From Candidatus Woesearchaeota archaeon (GTDB lineage Archaea; Nanobdellota; Nanobdellia; Woesearchaeales; JAGWAF01): a stretch of 7,420 bases of DNA. Positions 1-5,303 of the stretch are shown here, piece by piece. Each line of letters starts with the position of its first letter. Positions within the stretch are counted from its first letter, which is position 1. The notes below the pieces were generated by a model. The model saw nothing but the letters and a program-made list of their open reading frames with translations, was not told the DNA's origin and did not search any database. The stretch spans positions 1-7,420 of the forward strand of contig JAFGCE010000047.1 of the NCBI GenBank assembly GCA_016932755.1, read 5' to 3'. Position numbers and translations under genes: made by a program.

Positions 1-1571
1 AGATTAAGGTAACAATACCGGGAATGCTTGCAATTGACACTCCAGGGCATGCAGCTTTCACAAGCCTGAGGAAAAGGGGAGGGAATCTTGCTGACATTGC
101 CATAGTTGTTGTTGACATAAACGAAGGGTTCAAGCCCCAGACTGAGGAGGCAATAGAATTTCTCAGGGAAAGCAAGACTCCTTTTGTTATCGCAGCAAAC
201 AAGATTGACCTGATTTCAGGATGGAAGCAGTCAAAACAGCATCTTCTCCAGAGCATAAACTCACAGCAGCCTCAGGTTCAGAAGGTTTTTGAAGGAAAAA
301 TGTATTCCCTTGTAGGACAGCTCCATGAAAAATTCCAGATGAATTCAGAAAGGTTTGACAGGATTTCTGACTATACCCAGCAAATCGCGATTGTTCCTGT
401 CTCAGCAAAAACAGGGGAGGGGCTGCCTGAGCTTTTGATGGTAATGACAGGAATGGCCCAGAAATACCTTGAGGAATGCCTTAAGTGCAATCTTGAGGGT
501 CCTGCAAAAGGAACTGTTCTTGAAGTAAAGGAGGAGAAGGGGCTTGGGAAGACAATGGATGTCATAATCTATGATGGGCATCTAAAGGCGAATGACCAGA
601 TTGTCATAGGGAACATCGGAGAGCCTATTGTTGCAAAAGTAAAGGCAATGTTTGAGCCTGCGCCTCTCTCGGAAATGAGGACAAAAAAGGCAAAATTCAA
701 GTCTGTCAAGGAGGTTTCAGCAGCAACAGGAGTCAAAATTTCAGCCCCAGGAACAGACGAGGCTATTGCAGGCATGCCAATTGTTTCAGTTTATGGAGAC
801 ATTGAAAAGGCAAAAGAAGAGGTCCAGAAAGAGATTGAGGAAGTGCTTATTGAGACAGACAAGTCAGGAATAGTGATTAAGGCTGATTCGCTCGGCTCTC
901 TTGAGGCTATGATTAACATGCTCAGGGAGAGAAAAATCCCGATAAACAAAGCAATGGTCGGCGACATAACAAAAAAGGATTTGATTGATGCAGAGTCAAT
1001 GAAGGAAAAGGACCCTCTGCTTTCTGTCGTCCTTGGGTTTAATGTCAAGCTTCCAGAGGAGCTGAAATCTGAAAATGTCAAGGTTATCACAAGCCAGATT
1101 ATTTATGAAATCATAGAGAAACTCGAAAAATGGCAGGTATCAGAGAAAAAAAGGCAGGAAGCAAAAGTTCTTGAAAACCTTGTCCAGCCTTGCAAGATTG
1201 AAATCCTCAAAGGATATATTTTCAGGCAGAGCAACCCTGCTGTTGTCGGAATACATGTTCTTGAGGGAGTTGTAGCGCCTGACACCCCTTTGATGAACAG
1301 GGACGGAGAGCTTATTGCATCTGTAAAAAGCATACAGGCAGAGCAGAAAAATGTTGACAAGGCTGAGAAAGGGCAGGAAGTTGCTGTTTCGCTTCCGAAT
1401 GTTACAGTTGGAAGGCAGATAAATGAGGGAGATATCCTGATTTCAGCCATACCAGAACAAGATTTCAGAAAATTCAAGGAGCACAAGCATCTTCTTGAAG
1501 GTCCCCAGAAATCACTTTTGAAGGAAATTGCTGAAATAATGAGAAGAAAGAACGCTGTCTGGGGTGTATGA
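1..1571 (+). CDS. infB: Translation initiation factor aIF5B (archaeal IF-2), 5' end missing
   Basis: The frame is open from position 3 to the TGA at 1569-1571, giving 522 visible residues; the ATG at 24 is internal. Family members are near 590-600 residues, so roughly 65-75 are missing, including the P-loop. Visible residues 12-16 are the G3 motif DTPGH, 66-69 the G4 motif NKID, and 134-136 the G5 motif SAK. The stretch after G3 (RKRGG, ADIAIVVVDINEGFKPQT) is typical of aIF5B rather than bacterial IF2. Domain II follows at about 165-275 (KGTVLEVKEEKGLGKTMDV), then domain III at about 280-390, then the C-terminal beta barrel (CKIEILKGYIFRQSNPAVVG) and closing helices. The family is a cytosolic GTPase that promotes ribosomal subunit joining with initiator tRNA. 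No intein or frameshift is seen. The downstream gene overlaps its stop by 4 nt, implying one operon. Confidence 0.97.
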   Translation, partial: IKVTIPGMLAIDTPGHAAFTSLRKRGGNLADIAIVVVDINEGFKPQTEEAIEFLRESKTPFVIAANKIDLISGWKQSKQHLLQSINSQQPQVQKVFEGKMYSLVGQLHEKFQMNSERFDRISDYTQQIAIVPVSAKTGEGLPELLMVMTGMAQKYLEECLKCNLEGPAKGTVLEVKEEKGLGKTMDVIIYDGHLKANDQIVIGNIGEPIVAKVKAMFEPAPLSEMRTKKAKFKSVKEVSAATGVKISAPGTDEAIAGMPIVSVYGDIEKAKEEVQKEIEEVLIETDKSGIVIKADSLGSLEAMINMLRERKIPINKAMVGDITKKDLIDAESMKEKDPLLSVVLGFNVKLPEELKSENVKVITSQIIYEIIEKLEKWQVSEKKRQEAKVLENLVQPCKIEILKGYIFRQSNPAVVGIHVLEGVVAPDTPLMNRDGELIASVKSIQAEQKNVDKAEKGQEVAVSLPNVTVGRQINEGDILISAIPEQDFRKFKEHKHLLEGPQKSLLKEIAEIMRRKNAVWGV

Positions 1572-2014
1572 TGCAGAACCTCAAGATTCTGAATAAGAAG
1601 GAAATAAAAAAAATTCTTGGGGCTATTGAAAGCCAGTGGGGTTTCAGGGAAGAGCTTGACTATGCTTTCCTGGAGACAGAAAAAGGAAAGGTATACCTTG
1701 CAAACAAAGAGATTTTCAGCATTGACTTGTCAAAATTAAAGATTAATTCTTTGGGGATTTATTTTGCTGAGATAAAATCCGGCATAAGATTAAGCATTGA
1801 GGGAAGCCAGATTATAGGGCCGAAAGCAACAAAAAACATTGTTGAGCTGAATGATGAAGAGGCAAAGCAGTGGATGGCAGGTCTTGATTTGGACAAGCAG
1901 ACAGAATGCAAGGATTTTGTCATAATAAAATACAAAGATGATTTCTTAGGCACAGGAAAGCAGACAAAAGAAGGCAAAGTCCTTAATTTTGTGCCTAAAG
2001 TAAGAAGGATGTGA
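1568..2014 (+). CDS. Stand-alone PUA-like RNA-binding protein (RsmF/NOL1-NOP2 C-terminal type)
   Basis: This 148-residue protein has an N-terminal helical segment (KKEIKKILGAIESQWGF) followed by short beta strands. Its C-terminus, with DFVIIKYKDDFLGTGK near 117-132 and NFVPKVRRM at the end, resembles the PUA-like domain that closes RsmF-type rRNA cytosine methyltransferases and the pre-PUA/PUA arrangement of Nip7. No SAM-binding or catalytic cysteine motif is present, so it is an RNA-binding domain without the methyltransferase. Expected role by family: binding rRNA or tRNA during ribosome maturation, possibly with a separate methylase. The start is ATG at 1568, overlapping the aIF5B stop as ATGA. 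A second ATG follows at 1571, and GGGGTG at 1561-1566 could serve as a ribosome binding site for it. The overlap suggests translational coupling. Family assignment is from remembered motif similarity, not a search. Confidence 0.66.
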   Translation: MMQNLKILNKKEIKKILGAIESQWGFREELDYAFLETEKGKVYLANKEIFSIDLSKLKINSLGIYFAEIKSGIRLSIEGSQIIGPKATKNIVELNDEEAKQWMAGLDLDKQTECKDFVIIKYKDDFLGTGKQTKEGKVLNFVPKVRRM

Positions 2015-2020
2015 GGATTT

Positions 2021-2821
2021 CTACCACTGCCCTAATGCAGTAAACCTTTTTCTCAAGGCATCTCCAATATTATTGGAAGCCATTCTCCATGCAAGCTCAG
2101 TCTCTGTTATTTCTGCATTTACAACTGAAAGAAGCGCTTCAATAAGCTCGCGGTTGTGCCTCATTTTCCTGTGTATTCTCATTTTTTCAGAAGTTTCAAC
2201 TGCTTTTACATCGACCTTTTTCCTGAATTCAGGAGCTAAAGGGACAGAATAGTCGCCTTCCTGGAAACACTGGTCAAAGTCAAAAAGATAAATTCCGTGC
2301 TTTTCGCTGTATGCGCAGTTTGAATTTGTCCAGTCATAAAGGACGTCATTAAGAAAAACAAGGTTTGTGAAAACATTCAGCCTTACAAGCTCTTCTACAA
2401 ATCTTTTGTTTGACATAAGCCCATCCCTGTCCTCCTCCTCTATTTCTCTTCCCTGCACAGCATCAACAGCAAATCCTTCCTCATTAAACCTGTAGACTAT
2501 AAACCTGTCTTCAACAAGCAGGTTGTAGAAAGCTTTTCCAAGAGCCCTTCTTACATCAGGCTTTTTTAAGTAAAACACTTTATGTTCGCCGTTAACTTTT
2601 GCAACTACCATATAAGGGTTTGTTGAACATCTGTCATGCCTGTATACTGCATTTATCCTAACATCGGCCTCGGGATTTCCTTTTGCATACAAAGCGCGGG
2701 CTGTATCAGCAAGCATCGGGTAAACCTGCCTTACATCGTCAAAATTTATTCTTGAAACTCCCTGCATTCTTTCCTCAAGCCCGTCATATGCTTCTTCTGT
2801 TTTTAGAAACTCTGTAAACAA
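2021..2821 (-). CDS. Orphan protein with kinase-like fold signature
   Basis: I do not recognise a named family for this 266-residue protein. Its middle looks like the active centre of a protein-kinase-like/HipA/APH fold. A beta-strand lysine sits at KVFYLKKP (K86 or K87). A catalytic-loop-like DWTNSN has Asp163 and Asn168 five residues apart, as in HRDxxxxN loops. The metal-binding DFD follows at 181-183 inside IYLFDFDQ. The C-terminal third (about 205-265) is basic and predicted helical. A phosphotransferase acting on a protein or small molecule is inference; a degenerate kinase is possible. The start is a TTG at 2821: no in-frame ATG lies between it and the upstream in-frame stop at 2864-2866, and GGAAGG at 2826-2831 sits 4 nt before it. 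The next in-frame ATG, at residue 19, is the alternative. It lies 17 nt behind the small ORF at 2839-2988 and its stop is 6 nt from the convergent PUA gene. Confidence 0.7.
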   Translation of the reverse strand: MFTEFLKTEEAYDGLEERMQGVSRINFDDVRQVYPMLADTARALYAKGNPEADVRINAVYRHDRCSTNPYMVVAKVNGEHKVFYLKKPDVRRALGKAFYNLLVEDRFIVYRFNEEGFAVDAVQGREIEEEDRDGLMSNKRFVEELVRLNVFTNLVFLNDVLYDWTNSNCAYSEKHGIYLFDFDQCFQEGDYSVPLAPEFRKKVDVKAVETSEKMRIHRKMRHNRELIEALLSVVNAEITETELAWRMASNNIGDALRKRFTALGQW

Positions 2822-2825
2822 GTGG

Positions 2826-2831
2826 CCTTCC
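2826..2831 (-). promoter_or_regulatory. Ribosome binding site supporting the TTG start
   Basis: On the minus strand GGAAGG lies 4 nt before the TTG at 2821, in the short gap between the small ORF and the kinase-like gene. It is a weak purine-rich Shine-Dalgarno match. It is the main sequence support for choosing TTG over the internal ATG at codon 19. Confidence 0.4.
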
Positions 2832-2838
2832 CATCTTT

Positions 2839-2988
2839 CTATGGGTTTAGCACGCGCCTTGTGTCAATAAAGTCATAGCTTGCTATGTTTTTGCAATAGC
2901 CGAAGCTGCGGGAAACATCTTCCTCAGATTCAAGCCTGAATGTGAAGAAATCCATGAATCCATCACTGAATTCTATTCTTTTTGCCAT
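2839..2988 (-). CDS. Small hypothetical protein, 49 residues
   Basis: This short ORF reads from ATG at 2988 to TAG at 2839-2841. Its product begins MAKRIEFSDGFMDFFTFRL and ends IDTRRVLNP. It is mixed in charge, rich in Phe and Asp, has one cysteine, no membrane segment and no motif I recognise. Support for its reality is positional. A TATA box with a purine-rich BRE lies about 30 bp upstream of the ATG, which fits leaderless initiation, and the kinase-like gene begins 17 nt after its stop. It is in a different frame from that gene, so it is not simply its N-terminus unless a frameshift separates them. It may be a partner or regulator of the kinase-like protein, or only a leader peptide. Confidence 0.55.
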   Translation of the reverse strand: MAKRIEFSDGFMDFFTFRLESEEDVSRSFGYCKNIASYDFIDTRRVLNP

Positions 2989-3013
2989 GGGATATTTATA
3001 TAACTAAACAGCA

Positions 3014-3028
3014 TTTATAAAACTTTCT
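3014..3028 (-). promoter_or_regulatory. Archaeal promoter (BRE + TATA) for the 49-residue ORF and kinase-like gene
   Basis: Read on the minus strand, AGAAAG (3028-3023) is followed by TTTTATAAA (3022-3014). The TATA centre is about 30 bp upstream of the ATG at 2988, so transcription would begin at or a few bases before the start codon. A second AT-rich stretch, TTATATAAATA near 2994-3004, is too close to the ATG to act as its TATA box. Confidence 0.6.
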
Positions 3029-3043
3029 GTTTGTTATTACTAT

Positions 3044-3427
3044 TCAGTAGAAATAGATGCTTGCTTTTTTCCCTTTTTTCAGGTTCTCAACCAGATCCCT
3101 GTTTATATGCTTTGCAGCCTTTGTTGCCCTTATTCCAAGCGTCCTTTCAGAAGCAAACTCTCCAAGCCTGAAAACCATTTCATGATTGTCGTTGAATTTT
3201 TGGTTTGGGATAAACCCAAACTCGTCAGATAAATTGCCGGCAGAAATCCTGCACACCATTTTTTCCCTGCCTTTGATAAATTCCTTTATCTTTTTCAGGT
3301 CAAAGCAGGCATTAATGCCGAGAATGCAGTCTCCTTTCAGAGTTAGCTCTTTGTCTTTTGTGAATTCAATAGTGTTCTTGTGAGTGCCTTTGATATTCAC
3401 ATGGCCAAAAGCAGTGAAAGACAGCAT
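3044..3427 (-). CDS. DUF371 family protein
   Basis: This 127-residue protein matches the archaeal DUF371 family (COG2090), whose biochemical function is not established as far as I know. Visible family features are the N-terminal FTAFGHVNIKGTHKNTIEFT (residues 4-23), which holds conserved His9 and His16. LKGDCILGI follows at 30-38, and the C-terminal block SERTLGIRATKAAKHINRDL at about 93-112 comes before a short tail. It is a full-length, compact beta-rich domain of cytosolic type with no signal peptide or membrane helix. The start is ATG at 3427, 9 nt after the stop of the upstream small membrane protein, so the two are very likely cotranscribed. No strong Shine-Dalgarno lies in that gap. 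The 55 nt after its stop holds the promoter of the next minus-strand gene. Confidence 0.88.
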   Translation of the reverse strand: MLSFTAFGHVNIKGTHKNTIEFTKDKELTLKGDCILGINACFDLKKIKEFIKGREKMVCRISAGNLSDEFGFIPNQKFNDNHEMVFRLGEFASERTLGIRATKAAKHINRDLVENLKKGKKASIYFY

Positions 3428-3436
3428 AATGAAAAC

Positions 3437-3637
3437 TTACTCTTCCTGCTTCCTGGAGTATATCTCTATGCTTATTGCAGCAAACCCGCCTAGGCAAAGC
3501 ACAGGAAGAAGCCTTATGAAAGCGTCTCCTTCTCCAATCATTATAGCGGAAGCGATTATCATCACAAACCAGGTTACAGATATTGCAGCCAGCTTGTCAG
3601 CCTTCCTCTTGATGACTGTAAGCTTTTTCTTTTTCAT
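3437..3637 (-). CDS. Small two-helix membrane protein
   Basis: This 66-residue protein begins MKKKKLTVIKRK. It has two hydrophobic segments, at about residues 17-35 (AAISVTWFVMIIASAIMIG) and 39-60, joined by a short acidic turn (EGD), and ends with SRKQEE. The basic N-terminus and the charged tail suggest both ends face the cytoplasm as a helical hairpin. I recognise no family. An in-frame GTG at 3649 would add four residues, but that GTG lies inside GAGGTGA, a good match to the archaeal Shine-Dalgarno, and this places the real start at the ATG at 3637. It is the first gene of a two-gene operon with the DUF371 protein 9 nt downstream. Confidence 0.72.
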   Translation of the reverse strand: MKKKKLTVIKRKADKLAAISVTWFVMIIASAIMIGEGDAFIRLLPVLCLGGFAAISIEIYSRKQEE

Positions 3638-3646
3638 CAGTTTTTT

Positions 3647-3653
3647 CACCTCT
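3647..3653 (-). promoter_or_regulatory. Shine-Dalgarno deciding the start of the small membrane protein
   Basis: GAGGTGA on the minus strand complements the usual archaeal 16S rRNA tail and lies 8 nt before the ATG at 3637. It overlaps the alternative GTG start at 3649, which is therefore less likely. This gene thus uses a led, Shine-Dalgarno-bearing transcript, unlike the leaderless starts elsewhere in the window. Confidence 0.65.
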
Positions 3654-3694
3654 TTTTTTGAAAAAGGATTATACCACGTTTTTTGGAGTTCCTA

Positions 3695-3702
3695 TTTATA
3701 AA
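3695..3702 (-). promoter_or_regulatory. TATA box for the membrane protein-DUF371 operon
   Basis: TTTATAAA on the minus strand is preceded by GTTAAG. Transcription would begin near 3672, giving a leader of about 35 nt that contains the GAGGTGA ribosome binding site. Confidence 0.55.
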
Positions 3703-3733
3703 CTTAACTCTTATTAACCAAAAAGGGACGAAT

Positions 3734-3795
3734 CCCCATTAGCTTTAAATATCACCAGAAATTATATCTTTTAGAAACAAGTGTCTAATATGGGG
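3734..3795. repeat. Imperfect inverted repeat around the promoter
   Basis: The left arm CCCCATTAG (3734-3742) is complementary to the right arm CTAATATGGGG (3785-3795), nine pairs interrupted by a two-base AT bulge. The arms flank the putative TATA box and predicted transcription start of the 238-residue gene. It could be an operator or a chance pairing; a stable RNA hairpin is unlikely because the left arm lies upstream of the predicted start. Confidence 0.3.
3743..3751 (+). promoter_or_regulatory. TATA box for the 238-residue orphan gene
   Basis: CTTTAAATA lies about 55 bp upstream of the ATG at 3803, predicting a transcription start near 3773 and a leader of about 30 nt. GGGGTT at 3792-3797 is a weak candidate ribosome binding site. 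A second AT-rich block, TTATATCTTTT at about 3761-3771, could instead give a start near 3791. The box lies inside an imperfect inverted repeat. Confidence 0.4.
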
Positions 3796-3802
3796 TTTTA
3801 AC

Positions 3803-4519
3803 ATGGGGGAACAGGCAGAATCAAAAGTTGTAGCTGTCTTAGGAGATGCTTTTCCTTTTGAGCAGTCATGGGTAGAGAAGATGGCAAGAGAGCTTGCTGA
3901 TTCTTTAGGGCTTAAAACAGAGAAAGACACACCACCCACATTTTCTTTTGAAGATTCTTATCTTGTTGGAACAAAAGGCATTTTTGCTTCAATGCACAAT
4001 GCATGTTCTGGCAATTTAACCTTGTCTTATGAAAGGCATCTTCCAGATTATAATCTTGACAGTGCAAATAGCAACAGCCAGCAGGTTATAAAAGAGACAG
4101 CAGAAACTTTCCACAGAAATCCCCATTATGCAATTGGATTAGCTACAAAATACTTTAGCGAAGGGCCTTTTGAAGAAAGCCTTGTTTTAAGAAATCAGCA
4201 CCTGAAAGTTGATGACCACGGAAGGGCAGATGTAACAATCTACAGGTGCCTGAAGCACGGCAATGACGGGGAAGATATCAGCCTAAGCACAACTGTTGAC
4301 AACAGGTGCCTTGCAGATTTTGTTGAGCATTTGAAAAAAGCTGAAAAGCCAATCCCAAGTTATTTCGCAGAAGAATTTGGTGCAAGAATAGTGGAAGGCT
4401 TTGTTGTTGACGAAAAAACAAGGGCTTCAAGCGAGTATAAATCATCTATAGACCCAAAAAAAACAGATAGTTATATTACAGCATTAGCTGAGTTCATAAG
4501 GCATGTTGCAGAATTCTAG
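3803..4519 (+). CDS. Hypothetical protein, 238 residues, family not recognised
   Basis: The product begins MGEQAESKVVAVLGDAFPFE and is acidic to neutral and soluble, with no signal peptide or membrane helix. The N-terminus shows a hydrophobic strand (KVVAVLGD, 8-15) followed by an amphipathic helix (SWVEKMARELADSLGL), reminiscent of a nucleotide-binding or Rossmann-like start, but no P-loop is present. The middle is rich in His, Asn and Ser, with NPHYAIGLATKYF near 106-118. The C-terminal part is helical. The start is the ATG at 3803: no in-frame start codon occurs in the 30 nt before it. It is transcribed alone, divergent from the membrane protein operon, and its TAG stop overlaps the stop of the convergent coiled-coil gene. 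It could be lineage-specific; I assign no function. Confidence 0.72.
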   Translation: MGEQAESKVVAVLGDAFPFEQSWVEKMARELADSLGLKTEKDTPPTFSFEDSYLVGTKGIFASMHNACSGNLTLSYERHLPDYNLDSANSNSQQVIKETAETFHRNPHYAIGLATKYFSEGPFEESLVLRNQHLKVDDHGRADVTIYRCLKHGNDGEDISLSTTVDNRCLADFVEHLKKAEKPIPSYFAEEFGARIVEGFVVDEKTRASSEYKSSIDPKKTDSYITALAEFIRHVAEF

Positions 4520-5271
4520 GACTTGTCAAACTCGTTTTTTGTCATTATGGTGACATAGGTTATAACTCTTGTTCCAAAGTTAAAGTCATATATTATTATC
4601 AGGTTTCTTGTTACATGGGCATGCCTTAGCCCCTGGTATCTGCCGTGATTTATTCGGTCATGCATTTTACCCTCATTGGGGGTGTTCTCTATAATTGTCA
4701 TTTTTGTGTCAATGTTTGACCTTAATGATGAATACTGCACAAGCTTTTGGCTGAACTCCCTTTCAAAAATAGTTTCTCTTGGCTTAAGCGGGAACATAGG
4801 CACTTTTTTCTTTTCAGTTTTTTCTTCCTCTTTCTTCTTTTTAGGATAAGCCTTTGCCTGAAGCCGGCTTACAATTGTTTCAGCATCTTTTATTTTCCCG
4901 TCAATAATTTTCAGCGCGTTTTTTACTTTTTCCAGCTCTGATTCAAGCCCAGCCAAAGTGCCCCCTTCCTCAATCAAATCATGAAAATCCTTGATTGCAG
5001 GGAGATGCTTGATAGCCACTGTTATCTCTACTATTATCTCCTGAAGCTGTATCGTTATATCAGCATCAAGATTATAGAATTCGCTGTAGCTGCTGTTGAA
5101 CCTTTTAATTAACTCGTCAAGCTCGTCTTCAAGGACTGAGGCATCCTGTTTTGCCTTGCCCAGCTTCTCTTTATCGAGGTCTTTTGCTTCGAGCTGTTCA
5201 AAAATCCTCAGCTCCTCAAGCTTTTCATTTACTCTTTGGTAAGAGTCTTTTGAAAACCATCCAAATACCAT
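4516..5271 (-). CDS. Coiled-coil protein with C-terminal RelE/YafQ-like domain
   Basis: This 251-residue protein has two parts. Residues 10-140 are heptad-rich helices (LEDELDELIKRF at 47-58; LESELEKVKNALKIIDGKI at 109-127). A lysine/glutamate-rich linker at 144-156 leads to a C-terminal domain at about 165-250. That domain has the pattern of the RelE/ParE superfamily: a basic amphipathic start (FEREFSQKLVQY), then HDRINHGRYQGLRHAHV, a core strand NLIIIYDF, and the terminal strand YVTIMTKNEF. RelE-type proteins are usually ribosome-dependent mRNA endonucleases of about 90 residues. Here the closing segment has Lys-Asn where YafQ has a catalytic His, so activity is uncertain. No antitoxin-like gene adjoins it. 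It follows the DRG GTPase by 32 nt on the same strand. TTTATTAA near 5293-5301 would permit its own leaderless start at 5271. Confidence 0.72.
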   Translation of the reverse strand: MVFGWFSKDSYQRVNEKLEELRIFEQLEAKDLDKEKLGKAKQDASVLEDELDELIKRFNSSYSEFYNLDADITIQLQEIIVEITVAIKHLPAIKDFHDLIEEGGTLAGLESELEKVKNALKIIDGKIKDAETIVSRLQAKAYPKKKKEEEKTEKKKVPMFPLKPRETIFEREFSQKLVQYSSLRSNIDTKMTIIENTPNEGKMHDRINHGRYQGLRHAHVTRNLIIIYDFNFGTRVITYVTIMTKNEFDKS

Positions 5272-5292
5272 GCCATGAGAAAAAGAACAGCT

Positions 5293-5301
5293 AATTAATA
5301 A
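5293..5301 (-). promoter_or_regulatory. Possible internal TATA box for the coiled-coil/RelE-like gene
   Basis: AATTTATTAAT-type sequence in the 32-nt gap after the GTPase stop is centred about 26 bp upstream of the ATG at 5271, the spacing for a leaderless transcript. The gap is short and AT-rich, so this may be chance; read-through from the GTPase gene is an equally good explanation. Confidence 0.3.
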
Positions 5302-5303
5302 AT

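Noticed and set aside
791..1486. Long antisense open frames inside the aIF5B gene (99 and 127 residues)
   Set aside because: They are serine/phenylalanine-rich mirror frames of a well-conserved coding region, with no promoter or ribosome binding site of their own.
2821..2988. The 49-residue ORF as a frameshifted N-terminus of the kinase-like protein
   Set aside because: The frames differ, each has its own stop or start, and a ribosome-binding-like GGAAGG lies between them. Without homologs a frameshift cannot be excluded, but it is not the simplest reading.
3384..3701. A 105-residue hydrophobic plus-strand frame
   Set aside because: It lies opposite the small membrane protein and the start of the DUF371 gene, both better supported by a ribosome binding site, operon layout and family match. 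Its hydrophobicity is a mirror effect.
4747..4941. A phenylalanine-rich plus-strand frame of 64 residues
   Set aside because: It is the complement of the lysine/glutamate-rich linker in the coiled-coil protein.
3803..5271. The 238-residue gene as an antitoxin for the RelE-like protein
   Set aside because: The genes are convergent rather than in one operon, the protein is far longer than antitoxins, and no DNA-binding motif is visible.
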